From contig JARKND010000001.1 in the NCBI GenBank assembly GCA_029309925.1, forward strand, positions 2,418,001 to 2,482,000: 64,000 bases of DNA, written 5' to 3'. The notes under the pieces were generated by a model. The model ran no database searches. It saw only the letters and a list, made by a program, of their open reading frames with translations, and was not told the origin of the DNA. Below, piece after piece: positions 16,366 to 26,138 of this stretch; position 1 is the stretch's first letter; each line of letters starts with the position of its first letter. The DNA is from Fulvivirgaceae bacterium JP3-4. Lineage in GTDB: Bacteria; Bacteroidota; Bacteroidia; Cytophagales; Cyclobacteriaceae. A program made the translations under genes and the position numbers.

Positions 16366-17004
16366 ATGATCACAACAGACCTTCTGTTCTCTGCAAATTT
16401 TTCTGAACTGCAACGCCTACTTCAAAAGAACCCGGCTGTTGCAAATGAGCTGATTCCGCTGCCAGATAATTCCGGGAAGGCACCTCCTCTGCACCGTGTA
16501 TGCGATGGCGTGTTCAATAAAACTTATTCTGAAGACACAGGGATTGCTCTTGCAAAGTTACTTCTAAAGTATGGTGCAAGGTTGAATGACGAAAAGGAAC
16601 CTGGAAAGGACTCCCCGCTCACGACCGCGTGCAGCCTTCACTGCGATAAGATCGCCCTACTTTATATCGAGCATGGCGCCAATATTCATCATCCGGGTTG
16701 TCATGGCGGCACAGCACTGCATTGGGCTTCATGGACCGGTCGGAATATGATTGTCGAAAAGCTGGTGGCTTTGAAACCTGATATCAACCAACTTTGCATT
16801 GACTTCAAATCAACACCGCTGTTCTGGGCGTTGCACGGTTATAAGTTCGGAGGTAAAACAAATCGCCACAATCAGGTAAGGTGCGCGGAGATCCTCCTGC
16901 AGCATGGCGCTGATCCAACGATCCCGAATTTTGAAGGTTATGTGCCTAAGCAACTCATCGAACCCGGAGATACCGGGCTCGCTGAATTGTTTAAAGATCG
17001 TTAA
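16366..17004 (+). CDS. Ankyrin repeat protein
   Basis: 212 residues, cytoplasmic (no signal peptide). At least four ankyrin-like units are visible, with hallmark segments such as APPLHRVC, ALAKLLLKYGARLN, ALLYIEHGANIHHPGCHGG, TALHWASWTG and AEILLQHGADPTIPNFEG. Such proteins act by protein-protein contact; no partner is evident. The gene ends one base from the end of the convergent GH43 gene. The leader TAACTTTA just ahead of the ATG resembles a -7 box with one mismatch. Confidence 0.88.
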   Translation: MITTDLLFSANFSELQRLLQKNPAVANELIPLPDNSGKAPPLHRVCDGVFNKTYSEDTGIALAKLLLKYGARLNDEKEPGKDSPLTTACSLHCDKIALLYIEHGANIHHPGCHGGTALHWASWTGRNMIVEKLVALKPDINQLCIDFKSTPLFWALHGYKFGGKTNRHNQVRCAEILLQHGADPTIPNFEGYVPKQLIEPGDTGLAELFKDR

Positions 17005-17005
17005 A

Positions 17006-17992
17006 CTAGAGTTTGTTCGCATTCACGCCTTCGAACGTGATCTTCACAGGCTTGATCTTTCCCGCCTGGTCAAATTCCATTACATCAATACAGGTGTGTC
17101 GTGAGTTTGCATGCGTCTCTGTCAGCGGCCTGCGGTGGTACACGACATACCAGTTGTCTTTCTTTGGATGCTTCAGCACGGAATGGTGTCCTGCGCCTGT
17201 CGCTACCGTTGTATCCTGCTGCAACACAGTACCTATTCTCTCGAAAGGCCCAAATGGCGAATCACTGATCGCATACGCAACGCGGTAGTCCGGCCCGGTC
17301 CATCCGCCTTCCGACCACATAAAATAATACTTCGAATCCTTCAGGAACATAATCGGCCCTTCAACGTAACCCTCGGGTGTGATTTCCCGGTATAGCTTGC
17401 CATCCTCAAACGGAACGAGTCCTGTGAAATCATCTTTGAGCTTCACGATGTTACAATGCCCCCAGCCCCCGTAGATCATATAATACGATCCATCCGTGTG
17501 CTGAAACACATACTGATCGATAGGCTGCGCACCATTAGCGATCTCGTTGATCAGCGGCTTGCCTAAGTGATCCCTGAAAGGTCCTTCAGGTTTGGCCGAA
17601 ACACCCACACCGATACCACCTACCTGTCCTGGTCGCACATCGTTAGCGGAGAAGAACAGAAAATACTGATTGTCTTTCTTTACAATTGCAGGTGCCCACA
17701 TAGCACGTTTTGCCCATTTCACACTTGCCGTGTCTATGATGCGCTCGTGCTTTGTCCAGTTCACCAAATCAGGTGACGAAAACGCATCCATAAAAACTTG
17801 TTTGTCAAAATCTGCCGAATACGTTGGATAAATCCAGTAGGTGCTATCGAAAATTGTTGCCTCCGGATCGGCATACCATCCATCGAATACCGGATTGCCA
17901 GCCTTAGCCGTCTCGGCAGGCACTTGTTGCACATCACGGGTTGCACATCCTGCTATCATCAAAGCAGAAATGAAAATTACATTTTTCTTCAT
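17006..17992 (-). CDS. Glycoside hydrolase family 43 lipoprotein
   Basis: 328-residue five-bladed beta-propeller of GH43 type (arabinofuranosidase/xylosidase/arabinanase). A lipobox (LMIAGC, cysteine 16) predicts a lipoprotein on the periplasmic or cell-surface side. The three acidic residues are in place: general base aspartate 42 in ADPE, pKa modulator aspartate 159 in IDQYVF, and acid glutamate 211 in VEGPIMF. Other propeller marks are MWAPAI, GPDYRVAYA and a late GAGHHSVLKHP with the conserved histidine. The length fits a single-domain enzyme without a C-terminal carbohydrate module. The exact substrate is unknown. Confidence 0.92.
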   Translation of the reverse strand: MKKNVIFISALMIAGCATRDVQQVPAETAKAGNPVFDGWYADPEATIFDSTYWIYPTYSADFDKQVFMDAFSSPDLVNWTKHERIIDTASVKWAKRAMWAPAIVKKDNQYFLFFSANDVRPGQVGGIGVGVSAKPEGPFRDHLGKPLINEIANGAQPIDQYVFQHTDGSYYMIYGGWGHCNIVKLKDDFTGLVPFEDGKLYREITPEGYVEGPIMFLKDSKYYFMWSEGGWTGPDYRVAYAISDSPFGPFERIGTVLQQDTTVATGAGHHSVLKHPKKDNWYVVYHRRPLTETHANSRHTCIDVMEFDQAGKIKPVKITFEGVNANKL

Positions 17993-18222
17993 TAGTTATT
18001 TCGTTGAGTACTTTCAGCGGGAGCTCTTGCCACCCGGTTTTCAATGCCTGAATTTATGCGGTTTTAAATAGTATAAAAATAAAATATTGATAACAGCTCA
18101 ACCTTTATTGTCAGGTGTTCAATTTATTGTGACCCTTTTCCCTTTCTCAGATATTGCAAAAGCCACAACCATACCTTCCTGGATACAGCCCCTGATTTAT
18201 AAAATACTGCGGAGCGTAAATC

Positions 18223-21114
18223 GTGGCGATATGGTTGAAGATTAAAGCAATACAACTGAAAACTGTTACATTCTGGTGTGCAATATTGTTGCTGCTGATC
18301 GGATATCACCACAATACGTCAGCTCAAATTCTTATTGACAACAATAACTTCCAGTATACTCAAAATTTCAATTCTCTCGGTATTGCCGAGGACAATCCCT
18401 GGACTAACAACGTTACCCTTACCGGCTGGTACGCTGCCAGCTCGGAAGAAGGCTATTACACCAGTTACCGCAGCAGCAATGCTGTTACCAACTCTGGCAT
18501 CTATAGCTATGGCGTTGATGCAGATCGGGCTCTCGGAAGTATTACGAATCAGGTTTCCATGGCCATTGTCTTCGGGGCACTGTTTCAGAACAACAGTGGC
18601 GTTACGCTGAATTCCGTTCAACTGACATTTGATGCTGAACACTGGCACCGCTCTGAAACGAATCTACTTGGGCACCAGCGCACGAAAGTTTCTTATGTGG
18701 TTGGTTCTCCCGTCAGTATTGCGGCATCTGATCTGTTCACAAACAATGCCTTTATCGACTTACCTGAAGCTTACCTCATCTCTGTCGACACACTCAGAAC
18801 TGATGCGCAACTCAATGGAAATGATAATGCAGTTACCATCTCTGTTTCGTTCCCGGTGTCCATCGATCCGGGAGAGCAATTCTTTATTCGGTTCTTTGAT
18901 GAGGATACAAACTTTAAAGACCTGGGCTTAGCCGTTGATAACCTTTCAATCACTTTTTCATCTGCTGTGGTTCCGAGAATTGTTGCAAACTCCGGCTACA
19001 CCATCTTTTCTTACCTGGACATGGGCATCGTGCAGGATATACCCGATCAGACCTTCGGATATATCATCCCCGATGAAGACGTTGACGTACCTGCCTGGCA
19101 GCAAATCCTTGATAACTTTTTCAGTAACAACCTTGACAATGTCAATGTCACTGCGTATGGATATGAAGCCGTTGAATTCACCGATGAGTCCGGGCGGGAG
19201 TTTGTCGTCTTAAGAAAGCAAAATCACTCTTTATATTTCTGGGGCACCTACGTCAAAGCGCTCAATCCCACTAATACAGTGCTGTGCATCCAGTCTCCTC
19301 ATGCGGTTGATGACGCCAACACAGGGCGACAGGGAGCTGCAGTTTTCCACCACACGGATGCTTCCGCTTTCATGTTGTCAGGTATTAGCAGATGTGCTAC
19401 CAATACACCTTCTGATTGTGACGGCCAAACCACAGCATGCTCTCCAAGCAATCAACCTTTCAAACTTTCTGATGTTCCACACGCAGACAACTCAATTTAT
19501 CACATTGCCACCGTTACACTGGCCACGCAAATTCCATCTCTGGTATTTGTACAGCTTCACGGATTTTCACCTTCTGGCAGCGAACCTGATTTTATAATTT
19601 CTTGTGGTGTCGCTTCTGCTATGCTCAAATCAGTTCCTGATTATCCTGTACTCGTCCGCGAGAACCTCCTTACCACAAACCCAACGTTTGATGTTCAGCT
19701 CGTACATGTCGATAGCTATCCGGACCTTCGCGCACTAGACAACGTTCAGGGACGCTACCTCAATCTTTATCCAGGCGACATTTGCTCCGGCCAGGCGGAC
19801 CCACTAAGTGCTACAAACCGCTTTCTTCACATTGAGCAATTCAGCGACTACCGGAAATATGCAAGCTACTATCTCGACCTCGCCAACGCCATCGGGCTGG
19901 CAATAAACCCAAATCCATATGTCAGTGCTGTAGCGATTGAAAATACTTCTGATACCTACACACAAAACTTCGATGGTCTTCATACTCCCGGAACAACGCA
20001 CACCTGGGGAAATAACCTTCATTTGCCTGGCTGGTATGCCGTGCGCAGTGTTGGAGGACTGTTAAGCTCCTACAGGATCAATCATGGTTCACTCTCAACA
20101 GGAGGTTTATATTCCGCAGGGTCAACAAATTCCAGTGACCGTGCCCTCGGGTCACTAAGCACTACATCATCCGTTGGAAATACCGCCTATGGCATGTTGT
20201 TCAGGAATGAAACAGGAGTTACAATTTACAGCGTGACACTGAATTATCGTGCAGAGCAGTGGAGAGCTACCAACGAACCCACTCATCGCGTGCAGTTAGG
20301 TTATCGCATTGATGACAAGATAAACCTTCATCCTACCGGTATTCTGACAAATAATTTCACGAATGTTCCTGCAGGTGATCTCGTGAGCATTGATAATGGA
20401 CAAAGCACGGGCGCGCTTGACGGAAATTCAAATGCCGTCTGGATCAGCAATCTCACCATTCCAATCGTTCTCAACCCTGATCAGGAACTTTTCCTCAGAT
20501 TTTACGACCCGAATGACCCGGGGTTCGATAAGTTAATGGCGGTAGATGATTTCAGCGCCTCGTTCTCTTCCGTTATGTTATTGGTTGACTGGAAATATTT
20601 CAATATCATAAAGAAAAATGGAAGACCTGTCTTACAATGGGGAGCTGAAAAAGAAAACTCCTGCAACCGATATGAAATCCTCAGATCAGAAGACGGAAAA
20701 TATTTTGAAAGCATCGGTGTGCTTCCATGCAAGCAAAAAGGTCTGGTCAATAGTTATGAATTTACCGATTACAGCCAACTCTGGAATAACGTGTATTACA
20801 AGATTGCCCAATTCGACCACAATGGTGAAGTAACGTTCTCACCTATAAGATCCTTCAGTCCCGAAAAAGTAGCGGAACCCTCCGTTACTTTTGTCAATGG
20901 CGAAATAGTAATCCAATGGGAAAACGAAGCGAGTCTTCTCGATGTATCTGTGCTTGACTATATGGGAAGGGAATTTTGTCATGGAACTCCTTCGCGGGAC
21001 TCAAAAGGGAATTATTCTTTGAGCTGTATCATCGACCGTAATCAGCTTGTTATTGTCAGACTGACATTCGACTCCTTCAGCTACGTTACACACATGCGTG
21101 TTGCGGAGAGGTAG
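18223..21114 (+). CDS. Large secreted protein with duplicated beta modules and T9SS-style C-terminus
   Basis: 963 residues from a GTG start (a TTG at 18235 is an alternative), with a signal peptide ending near TSA-Q35. Two homologous modules of about 210 residues lie near 38-250 and 575-785; both contain a W..N.....GWYA strand, an SYG/SAG turn followed by DRALGS, and end in VD(N/D)....FSS, so this is an internal duplication. Between them lies a 300-residue domain with many histidines, aspartates and cysteines (SPHAVDDANTGRQGAAVFHH, VQLHGF, RFLHIEQF) that looks enzymatic and resembles hydrolase folds, but I cannot name it. The C-terminus (ENSCNRYEILRSEDGKYFES and later strands) matches the Fn3-like plus sorting-domain ending of type IX secretion substrates. 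It stands alone, followed by tandem repeats. Confidence 0.75.
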   Translation: MAIWLKIKAIQLKTVTFWCAILLLLIGYHHNTSAQILIDNNNFQYTQNFNSLGIAEDNPWTNNVTLTGWYAASSEEGYYTSYRSSNAVTNSGIYSYGVDADRALGSITNQVSMAIVFGALFQNNSGVTLNSVQLTFDAEHWHRSETNLLGHQRTKVSYVVGSPVSIAASDLFTNNAFIDLPEAYLISVDTLRTDAQLNGNDNAVTISVSFPVSIDPGEQFFIRFFDEDTNFKDLGLAVDNLSITFSSAVVPRIVANSGYTIFSYLDMGIVQDIPDQTFGYIIPDEDVDVPAWQQILDNFFSNNLDNVNVTAYGYEAVEFTDESGREFVVLRKQNHSLYFWGTYVKALNPTNTVLCIQSPHAVDDANTGRQGAAVFHHTDASAFMLSGISRCATNTPSDCDGQTTACSPSNQPFKLSDVPHADNSIYHIATVTLATQIPSLVFVQLHGFSPSGSEPDFIISCGVASAMLKSVPDYPVLVRENLLTTNPTFDVQLVHVDSYPDLRALDNVQGRYLNLYPGDICSGQADPLSATNRFLHIEQFSDYRKYASYYLDLANAIGLAINPNPYVSAVAIENTSDTYTQNFDGLHTPGTTHTWGNNLHLPGWYAVRSVGGLLSSYRINHGSLSTGGLYSAGSTNSSDRALGSLSTTSSVGNTAYGMLFRNETGVTIYSVTLNYRAEQWRATNEPTHRVQLGYRIDDKINLHPTGILTNNFTNVPAGDLVSIDNGQSTGALDGNSNAVWISNLTIPIVLNPDQELFLRFYDPNDPGFDKLMAVDDFSASFSSVMLLVDWKYFNIIKKNGRPVLQWGAEKENSCNRYEILRSEDGKYFESIGVLPCKQKGLVNSYEFTDYSQLWNNVYYKIAQFDHNGEVTFSPIRSFSPEKVAEPSVTFVNGEIVIQWENEASLLDVSVLDYMGREFCHGTPSRDSKGNYSLSCIIDRNQLVIVRLTFDSFSYVTHMRVAER

Positions 21115-21127
21115 AGTTAAATTCCAG

Positions 21128-21413
21128 TAACCAATGATCAAATCACAAATAGATTCTCTAAGTAGGAATATAGTTCTAACAAGCGGCACTGTTTGGAATT
21201 TGATTATTGATCATTGATGATTTAAAGTTCAATAACCAATGACCAAATCACAAATAGATTCTCTAAATAGGAATATAGTTATAACAAGCGGCACTGTTTG
21301 GAATTTGATTATTGATCATTGATGATTTAAAATTCCAAGTAACCAATGGTCAAATCACAAATAGATTCTCTAAGTAGGAATATAGTTCTAACAAGCTGCA
21401 CTGTTTGGAATTT
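21128..21413. repeat. Tandem direct repeat, about 106 bp x 2.7
   Basis: Three consecutive copies start at 21128, 21233 and 21340 (units of 105 and 107 bases, third copy cut off at about 21413). Each carries CACAAATAGATTCTCTAA, a TAGGAATATAGTT core and GCACTGTTTGGAATTT, and the copies differ by only a few bases. Copy 1 holds a 10-bp inverted pair CAATGATCAA / TTGATCATTG; the matching left arm is degraded in copies 2 and 3. The array fills the gap between two convergent genes, and the last copy ends on the dnaE2 stop codon. The structure could act as a 3' end for both genes. Confidence 0.9.
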
Positions 21414-24400
21414 ATCTGAAGTTTCTTCCCTCCGGAAAAATTTTTCCCTGAACAAGAATTTTCGTTTCGGGATCTCTTGGATCTAAAGGTGGGGCAGATG
21501 TTTCATCCGGGCGAAGCTGAGGAAAGGAAATCTCTCCATCATTGAAAGGAACAAGCCGATGCAACAGCCGCGACAGGTTGAAACATTTTGACACAATTAC
21601 GTGAATGACCTCACCCTCGATCTGAAGTTTCCCTTCCACCATTAACAATCGCGATTGAATTATTTCCTTTCGGTATTTGTCGAATAGTTTGTGAAACACC
21701 ACGAGGTTTGTTGTACCGGTTTCATCCTCAAGCGTAATGAAACAAACACCTTTAGCAGTTCCAGGCCGCTGTCTTACAAGAATGAGTCCTGCAACCTTAA
21801 CTGTATCTCCATCTTTACCGTTGGCTAGGGAAGTTGCTGACCTGATATGAAGCTTATCAAGCTGCTCTCGCACAAAACTTACAGGATGCGCTTTAATTGA
21901 CAAAGAGGTAGATGCATAATCGTGGATAACATGTTCGGATAATGTCATTTCCGGCAGGCTGATGTTTTCCTCCTGGTTTTCCTTGGATGCATCAGTCTGG
22001 AAAAGCGATTGCCGCTGATGACGGCTTGAAACTTCCCACAACGCTTTCCTACGATCCTGATCCAGTGATCGGAAGGCATCAGCATCGGCAAGTTTTTCCA
22101 GGGCAGCTTCCGAGAGTCCAGCTTCGCGAAGTTCAAGTATTGACTGGTAGCCTTCATTCCGCCCCTTCACCAAAAGCTGGATATCTTCTTCACGGATACC
22201 TTTGATCTGGCGGAAGCCGAGACGAAGTGCGCAATATTTTCCAGAGATCTCTTCCAGTGTGTTGTCCCATTGTGAATGATTGATATCTATCGGCCGAACT
22301 TCAACACCATGTTTCTGTGCATCGATGATGATCTGCGCGGGCTGGTAAAAACCCATCGGCATGCTGTTGAGCAATGCGCAGGCAAAAACATCCGGATAGT
22401 AACATTTCATCCACGATGATACATAAACCAGAAGGGCAAAACTCACGGCATGGCTTTCCGGGAAACCGTAGCTGCCAAAACCTTCAAGCTGGCGAAAGAC
22501 ACGGTGTGCATACTCTTCGGTATAACCGTTTTTCATCATGCCTGAAATCAATTTCTTTTCGAAATGCGATACGAGGCCTTTCACTTTGAACGTAGCCATG
22601 CTTCTGCGCAATTCGTCAGCTTCTGTAGGTGTGAATCCTGCAGCAACGATTGCGATTTTCATCGCCTGTTCCTGAAACAACGGGACACCTAGTGTACGTG
22701 CTAATATTTCTTCCAGTGCTTTTGAAGGGTACTCCACGGCCTCTTCTCCGTTTCGTCTTCGCAGGTATGGATGAACCATATCTCCCTGGATAGGCCCAGG
22801 TCGCACAATGGCAACCTCGATCACCAGGTCGTAGAAGCATTTTGGTTTTAATCGCTGAAGCATGGATTGTTGCGCGCGGCTTTCAATCTGAAAGACACCT
22901 ATTGTATCCGCATGCGTCACCATGTCGTATACCGCAGGGTCGTCCTGGGGAATGTTGGCGAGTGTATAATCCTTCTCATAATGTTTCTTTGCCAGGTCAA
23001 ATCCTTTCCTGATACAGGTGAGCATTCCCAGCGCAAGCACATCAATCTTTAAAAATCCCAATGCTTCAATGTCATCTTTGTTCCACTCAATGTTCGTGCG
23101 GTCTTCCATCCTTGCATTGAGGATGGGGCACAGATCTGACAACTTACCTTCCGTAATTACGAAACCGCCTGTATGCTGCCCAAGTTGTCTCGGAAAACCA
23201 ATGAACTCATTGGTAAGCTGAAGAACTTTCCGAATGGTAGGGTCGTCCGGATTGAGACCTTGAGATAAGATCCTGTCCTTGTCGAATCCTTCTTCTTCAA
23301 AATCCCAGATCAATCCGGAAAGGCGCGTGATCGTATCAACAGAAAGGCCCATCGCTTTACCCACATCCCTTATCGCGCCTTTGTGATGCTGTTGTGTTAC
23401 GGTCGCAACAATAGCAGCGCGATGACGCCCGTATTTATCATAGATATACTGAATCACTTCTTCTCTCCTTTCGTGTTCGAAATCCACATCTATATCCGGT
23501 GGCTCATTTCGCGCAGAAGAGATAAATCGCTCAAACAAAAGATCGAACTTCGAAGGGTCGACTGAAGTAATCCCCAGGCAATAGCAGACTGTTGAATTCG
23601 CTGCTGAACCTCTTCCCTGGCAAAGTATTTTTTTACTACGCGCGTACTGAACAATGTCGTATACCGTAAGAAAATACTGAGCATAGTTCATTTCAGCAAT
23701 AAACTTCAATTCATAGTCGATAGTCGATGCTACTTTTTCCGGAATGTTTCCATTAAAAATCTCGTTTGCTCCTTTCCATGTCAGGTATATCAATTCTTCC
23801 TGCGGTGAACGGCCTTCACTGGTAATTTCTTTCGGGTAATTGTATTTGAGCTCACCCAGTGAAAATTTGCATGCATCAGCGATCAGCTGCGATTGCCGGA
23901 GTGCTTCAGGATAATGTCGAAACAGTCGGGCCATCTCTTCGGGTGGCTTGAGATAACGTTCGGCATTCGAATGCAACTTGAATCCTGCAGTATGGATGGT
24001 ACACTTCTCCCTTACGCAAGTCACAATATCCTGAAGTTGTCTTCGGGTTGGATGATGATAATGAATGTCGTTGGTGGCAACCATCGGAATGCGATAGTCA
24101 GAAGCGAGTTTTGCAATTCGGTGAAGATATTTCGCATCATCACCATTATACAGCCTTGACGCAGCTATAAAAAGATCCAATCCCAGATGCTGACGATATT
24201 CTTTCAGGTCGTTTTTAAACTGATCATCAAAATCAAAAGCCTGGTTGAGTGAGGATGGTGGAACTACAATGAATTTCGAACCAGCGCCATACCTGAAAAC
24301 ATCAGCCTTGAATAAATCGCATTTGCCCTTTTCCGTTCTGCGGTTTCCATCGGTCAGTAAATTAGAAAGCCTTGCATAGGCATCTTTATCCGTTGGGAAA

Positions 24401-24627
24401 GCAAGAAGGCTCGGTCCGTCAATCAGGTCAAGGCGGCAAGCGGGGATTAAACGGATGCCGGCTTTTTTTGCAGCGACATGCGCGCGGACAATCCCAGCTA
24501 AAGTATTTCTGTCTGTAATGGCAATGGCATCATATCCGTAAGCCGCTGCCTGCTGAACAAGTTCCTCCGGATGAGAAGCACCCCGGAGAAAGCTGAAATT
24601 GGAAGTGACCTGCAACTCGGTGTACAT
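21412..24627 (-). CDS. dnaE2: Error-prone DNA polymerase III alpha-type subunit DnaE2
   Basis: 1071 residues, the typical length for DnaE2/ImuC and shorter than the replicative DnaE. The N-terminal PHP domain begins ELQVTSNFSFLRGASHPEEL, and ITDRNTLAGIVRAHVAAK follows. The polymerase core contains GRGSAANSTVCYCLGIT (about 335) and the catalytic acidic block PPDIDVDFEHERREEV (about 375). The OB fold near the end (VKVAGLILVRQRPGTAKGVCF) is the DnaE2 signature. It is the translesion polymerase of the inducible mutasome. It follows imuB by 14 bases on the same strand, so it is the last gene of the cassette. Its stop lies at the edge of the tandem repeat array. Confidence 0.95.
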   Translation of the reverse strand: MYTELQVTSNFSFLRGASHPEELVQQAAAYGYDAIAITDRNTLAGIVRAHVAAKKAGIRLIPACRLDLIDGPSLLAFPTDKDAYARLSNLLTDGNRRTEKGKCDLFKADVFRYGAGSKFIVVPPSSLNQAFDFDDQFKNDLKEYRQHLGLDLFIAASRLYNGDDAKYLHRIAKLASDYRIPMVATNDIHYHHPTRRQLQDIVTCVREKCTIHTAGFKLHSNAERYLKPPEEMARLFRHYPEALRQSQLIADACKFSLGELKYNYPKEITSEGRSPQEELIYLTWKGANEIFNGNIPEKVASTIDYELKFIAEMNYAQYFLTVYDIVQYARSKKILCQGRGSAANSTVCYCLGITSVDPSKFDLLFERFISSARNEPPDIDVDFEHERREEVIQYIYDKYGRHRAAIVATVTQQHHKGAIRDVGKAMGLSVDTITRLSGLIWDFEEEGFDKDRILSQGLNPDDPTIRKVLQLTNEFIGFPRQLGQHTGGFVITEGKLSDLCPILNARMEDRTNIEWNKDDIEALGFLKIDVLALGMLTCIRKGFDLAKKHYEKDYTLANIPQDDPAVYDMVTHADTIGVFQIESRAQQSMLQRLKPKCFYDLVIEVAIVRPGPIQGDMVHPYLRRRNGEEAVEYPSKALEEILARTLGVPLFQEQAMKIAIVAAGFTPTEADELRRSMATFKVKGLVSHFEKKLISGMMKNGYTEEYAHRVFRQLEGFGSYGFPESHAVSFALLVYVSSWMKCYYPDVFACALLNSMPMGFYQPAQIIIDAQKHGVEVRPIDINHSQWDNTLEEISGKYCALRLGFRQIKGIREEDIQLLVKGRNEGYQSILELREAGLSEAALEKLADADAFRSLDQDRRKALWEVSSRHQRQSLFQTDASKENQEENISLPEMTLSEHVIHDYASTSLSIKAHPVSFVREQLDKLHIRSATSLANGKDGDTVKVAGLILVRQRPGTAKGVCFITLEDETGTTNLVVFHKLFDKYRKEIIQSRLLMVEGKLQIEGEVIHVIVSKCFNLSRLLHRLVPFNDGEISFPQLRPDETSAPPLDPRDPETKILVQGKIFPEGRNFR

Positions 24628-24641
24628 AGCGTCTTAGTCAT

Positions 24642-26138
24642 TTATGCGAAAAATCCGTGGAGAAACCACTGATAGGTTTTATCGTGATAATGGCCGAGTC
24701 TGAATAACCAATACCTCTTCCCTTCTTCATCTTCAACCTGGTAATAATCGCGGTGCTGACCGTTCTGAATCCACCACTCCTGCTCTATGCGCTCGGGACC
24801 ATCCGCTTTTACAATTTTGTGAAGCTTTCCCTTATGAATAAAAAGCATTGGCGGATAATCGGGAATGGGTGCAGTAACTTCGATCTTTTCAGGAGCTGCA
24901 AGTATCTGCAAGGGTCTTGCGCGATCGGTACGCCACGGAGTTGATGGTTTTTCATTGAGACTGACCACACGTTTAAAAGAGCGTTCAGGCCAGTAATGCT
25001 CATCAGGAACATAGCGATTGATTGCCTGCATTCCGACACGGCTTGCAATTCGGTCAATCAATTCAGCCAGTCGAATATCTTCTAACCCACCAGCATCATC
25101 CCACATTTTCTCTTGCTTAGGAGTATAGTCTTCTACTTTCGGAGCTTCGAGAATAAACAATTCAATTCCGAGTGCAGGTTCAATGCCTGAAAGCTTCAAT
25201 CCAAAAAGCTTGTAGAGATGCGCAACATGAAATGATGGCTGGTTCGTTTCAATTCTCACTTCTTCAATTTTGCCATCCACGCGATAACATTTTAACACAG
25301 CGGAGCGGAGGCCTTTTTGTTCTTGCTGAAGTCGCAGACATAATTTCGTGAGCAGCTCATCGAGTGCTATCTCAATTCCTTTTGCGGTGACAATAGGTTC
25401 CATGCAGGGAAGTCTCTCGTGAAAAGGTTCAGGTGCGATGACAGGAGAAAGCATTTCCAGTTGCTGACCTAATGCCTTATCGATCTGGGAAAGAAAGTGC
25501 TGACCGAAACGCCTGCGCAATGCAGGACGCGGCATCCTGATAAACTGACTTATTTTATGAAGGCCAAGCTTGTGTAATCTCCAGATCGTTTCGGGCTCAA
25601 GTCTTAAAGCTTCAGGAGGTAATGAAAGAAGGGCTTCAATATTTTTTCCAGGATCAACAATGTGTTGCTTTCCAAAACGTGCAACCGCCCAGGCAACGCC
25701 CTGGGTATCTGCCATTGCCGCACGAACATCATACCCGCGACCGGAAAGTTTTCTGATGATATCTTTAATATAAGACTCTTCCCCTCCCCATAGGTGCGAA
25801 CACCCGGATGCATCAAACAACAGGCCATCAGGAAGGTCTGTTGATACTACAGGCGTGAACCGTATACACCACTCAGCAAGACGTGTCAGTAGTTTTTCAG
25901 CAAGGTCTGGTTTGTCATCCAGTACTTCCAGTTTAGGAAAGATTGCACGTGCATCGGCAAGCACCATTCCAGTACTTATGCCTCGTGCTTCGGCCACCTG
26001 ATTGGCAGCGGTGATCATCATTCTTCCGTGCACAGGGGTCCTTAGTACAAAAGGTAACCCTTTCAGATGAGGCTGACGAAGTGCAAACCAGTCTGTTGCC
26101 AGGTGGCGGAACCATATTGACACAAAACGTTTCTCCAT
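24642..26138 (-). CDS. imuB: ImuB, Y-family polymerase-like mutasome protein
   Basis: 498 residues of the Y-family polymerase fold in its ImuB form. The N-terminus FVSIWFRHLATDWF replaces the metal-binding D.D.F of active Y polymerases, and the block LLFDASGCSHLWGG replaces the catalytic SIDE motif, so it should lack polymerase activity and serve as a bridge between DnaE2, ImuA and the beta clamp. The helix-hairpin-helix part is visible around LEPETIWRLHKLGLHKISQF. The C-terminal 150 residues are the ImuB-specific tail. It begins immediately after the imuA stop (no spacer), which indicates translational coupling. Confidence 0.93.
   Translation of the reverse strand: MEKRFVSIWFRHLATDWFALRQPHLKGLPFVLRTPVHGRMMITAANQVAEARGISTGMVLADARAIFPKLEVLDDKPDLAEKLLTRLAEWCIRFTPVVSTDLPDGLLFDASGCSHLWGGEESYIKDIIRKLSGRGYDVRAAMADTQGVAWAVARFGKQHIVDPGKNIEALLSLPPEALRLEPETIWRLHKLGLHKISQFIRMPRPALRRRFGQHFLSQIDKALGQQLEMLSPVIAPEPFHERLPCMEPIVTAKGIEIALDELLTKLCLRLQQEQKGLRSAVLKCYRVDGKIEEVRIETNQPSFHVAHLYKLFGLKLSGIEPALGIELFILEAPKVEDYTPKQEKMWDDAGGLEDIRLAELIDRIASRVGMQAINRYVPDEHYWPERSFKRVVSLNEKPSTPWRTDRARPLQILAAPEKIEVTAPIPDYPPMLFIHKGKLHKIVKADGPERIEQEWWIQNGQHRDYYQVEDEEGKRYWLFRLGHYHDKTYQWFLHGFFA

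Noticed and set aside
21128-21413. Possible CRISPR array
   Set aside because: The repeat unit is over 100 bases, copies are contiguous without unique spacers, and no cas genes are near.
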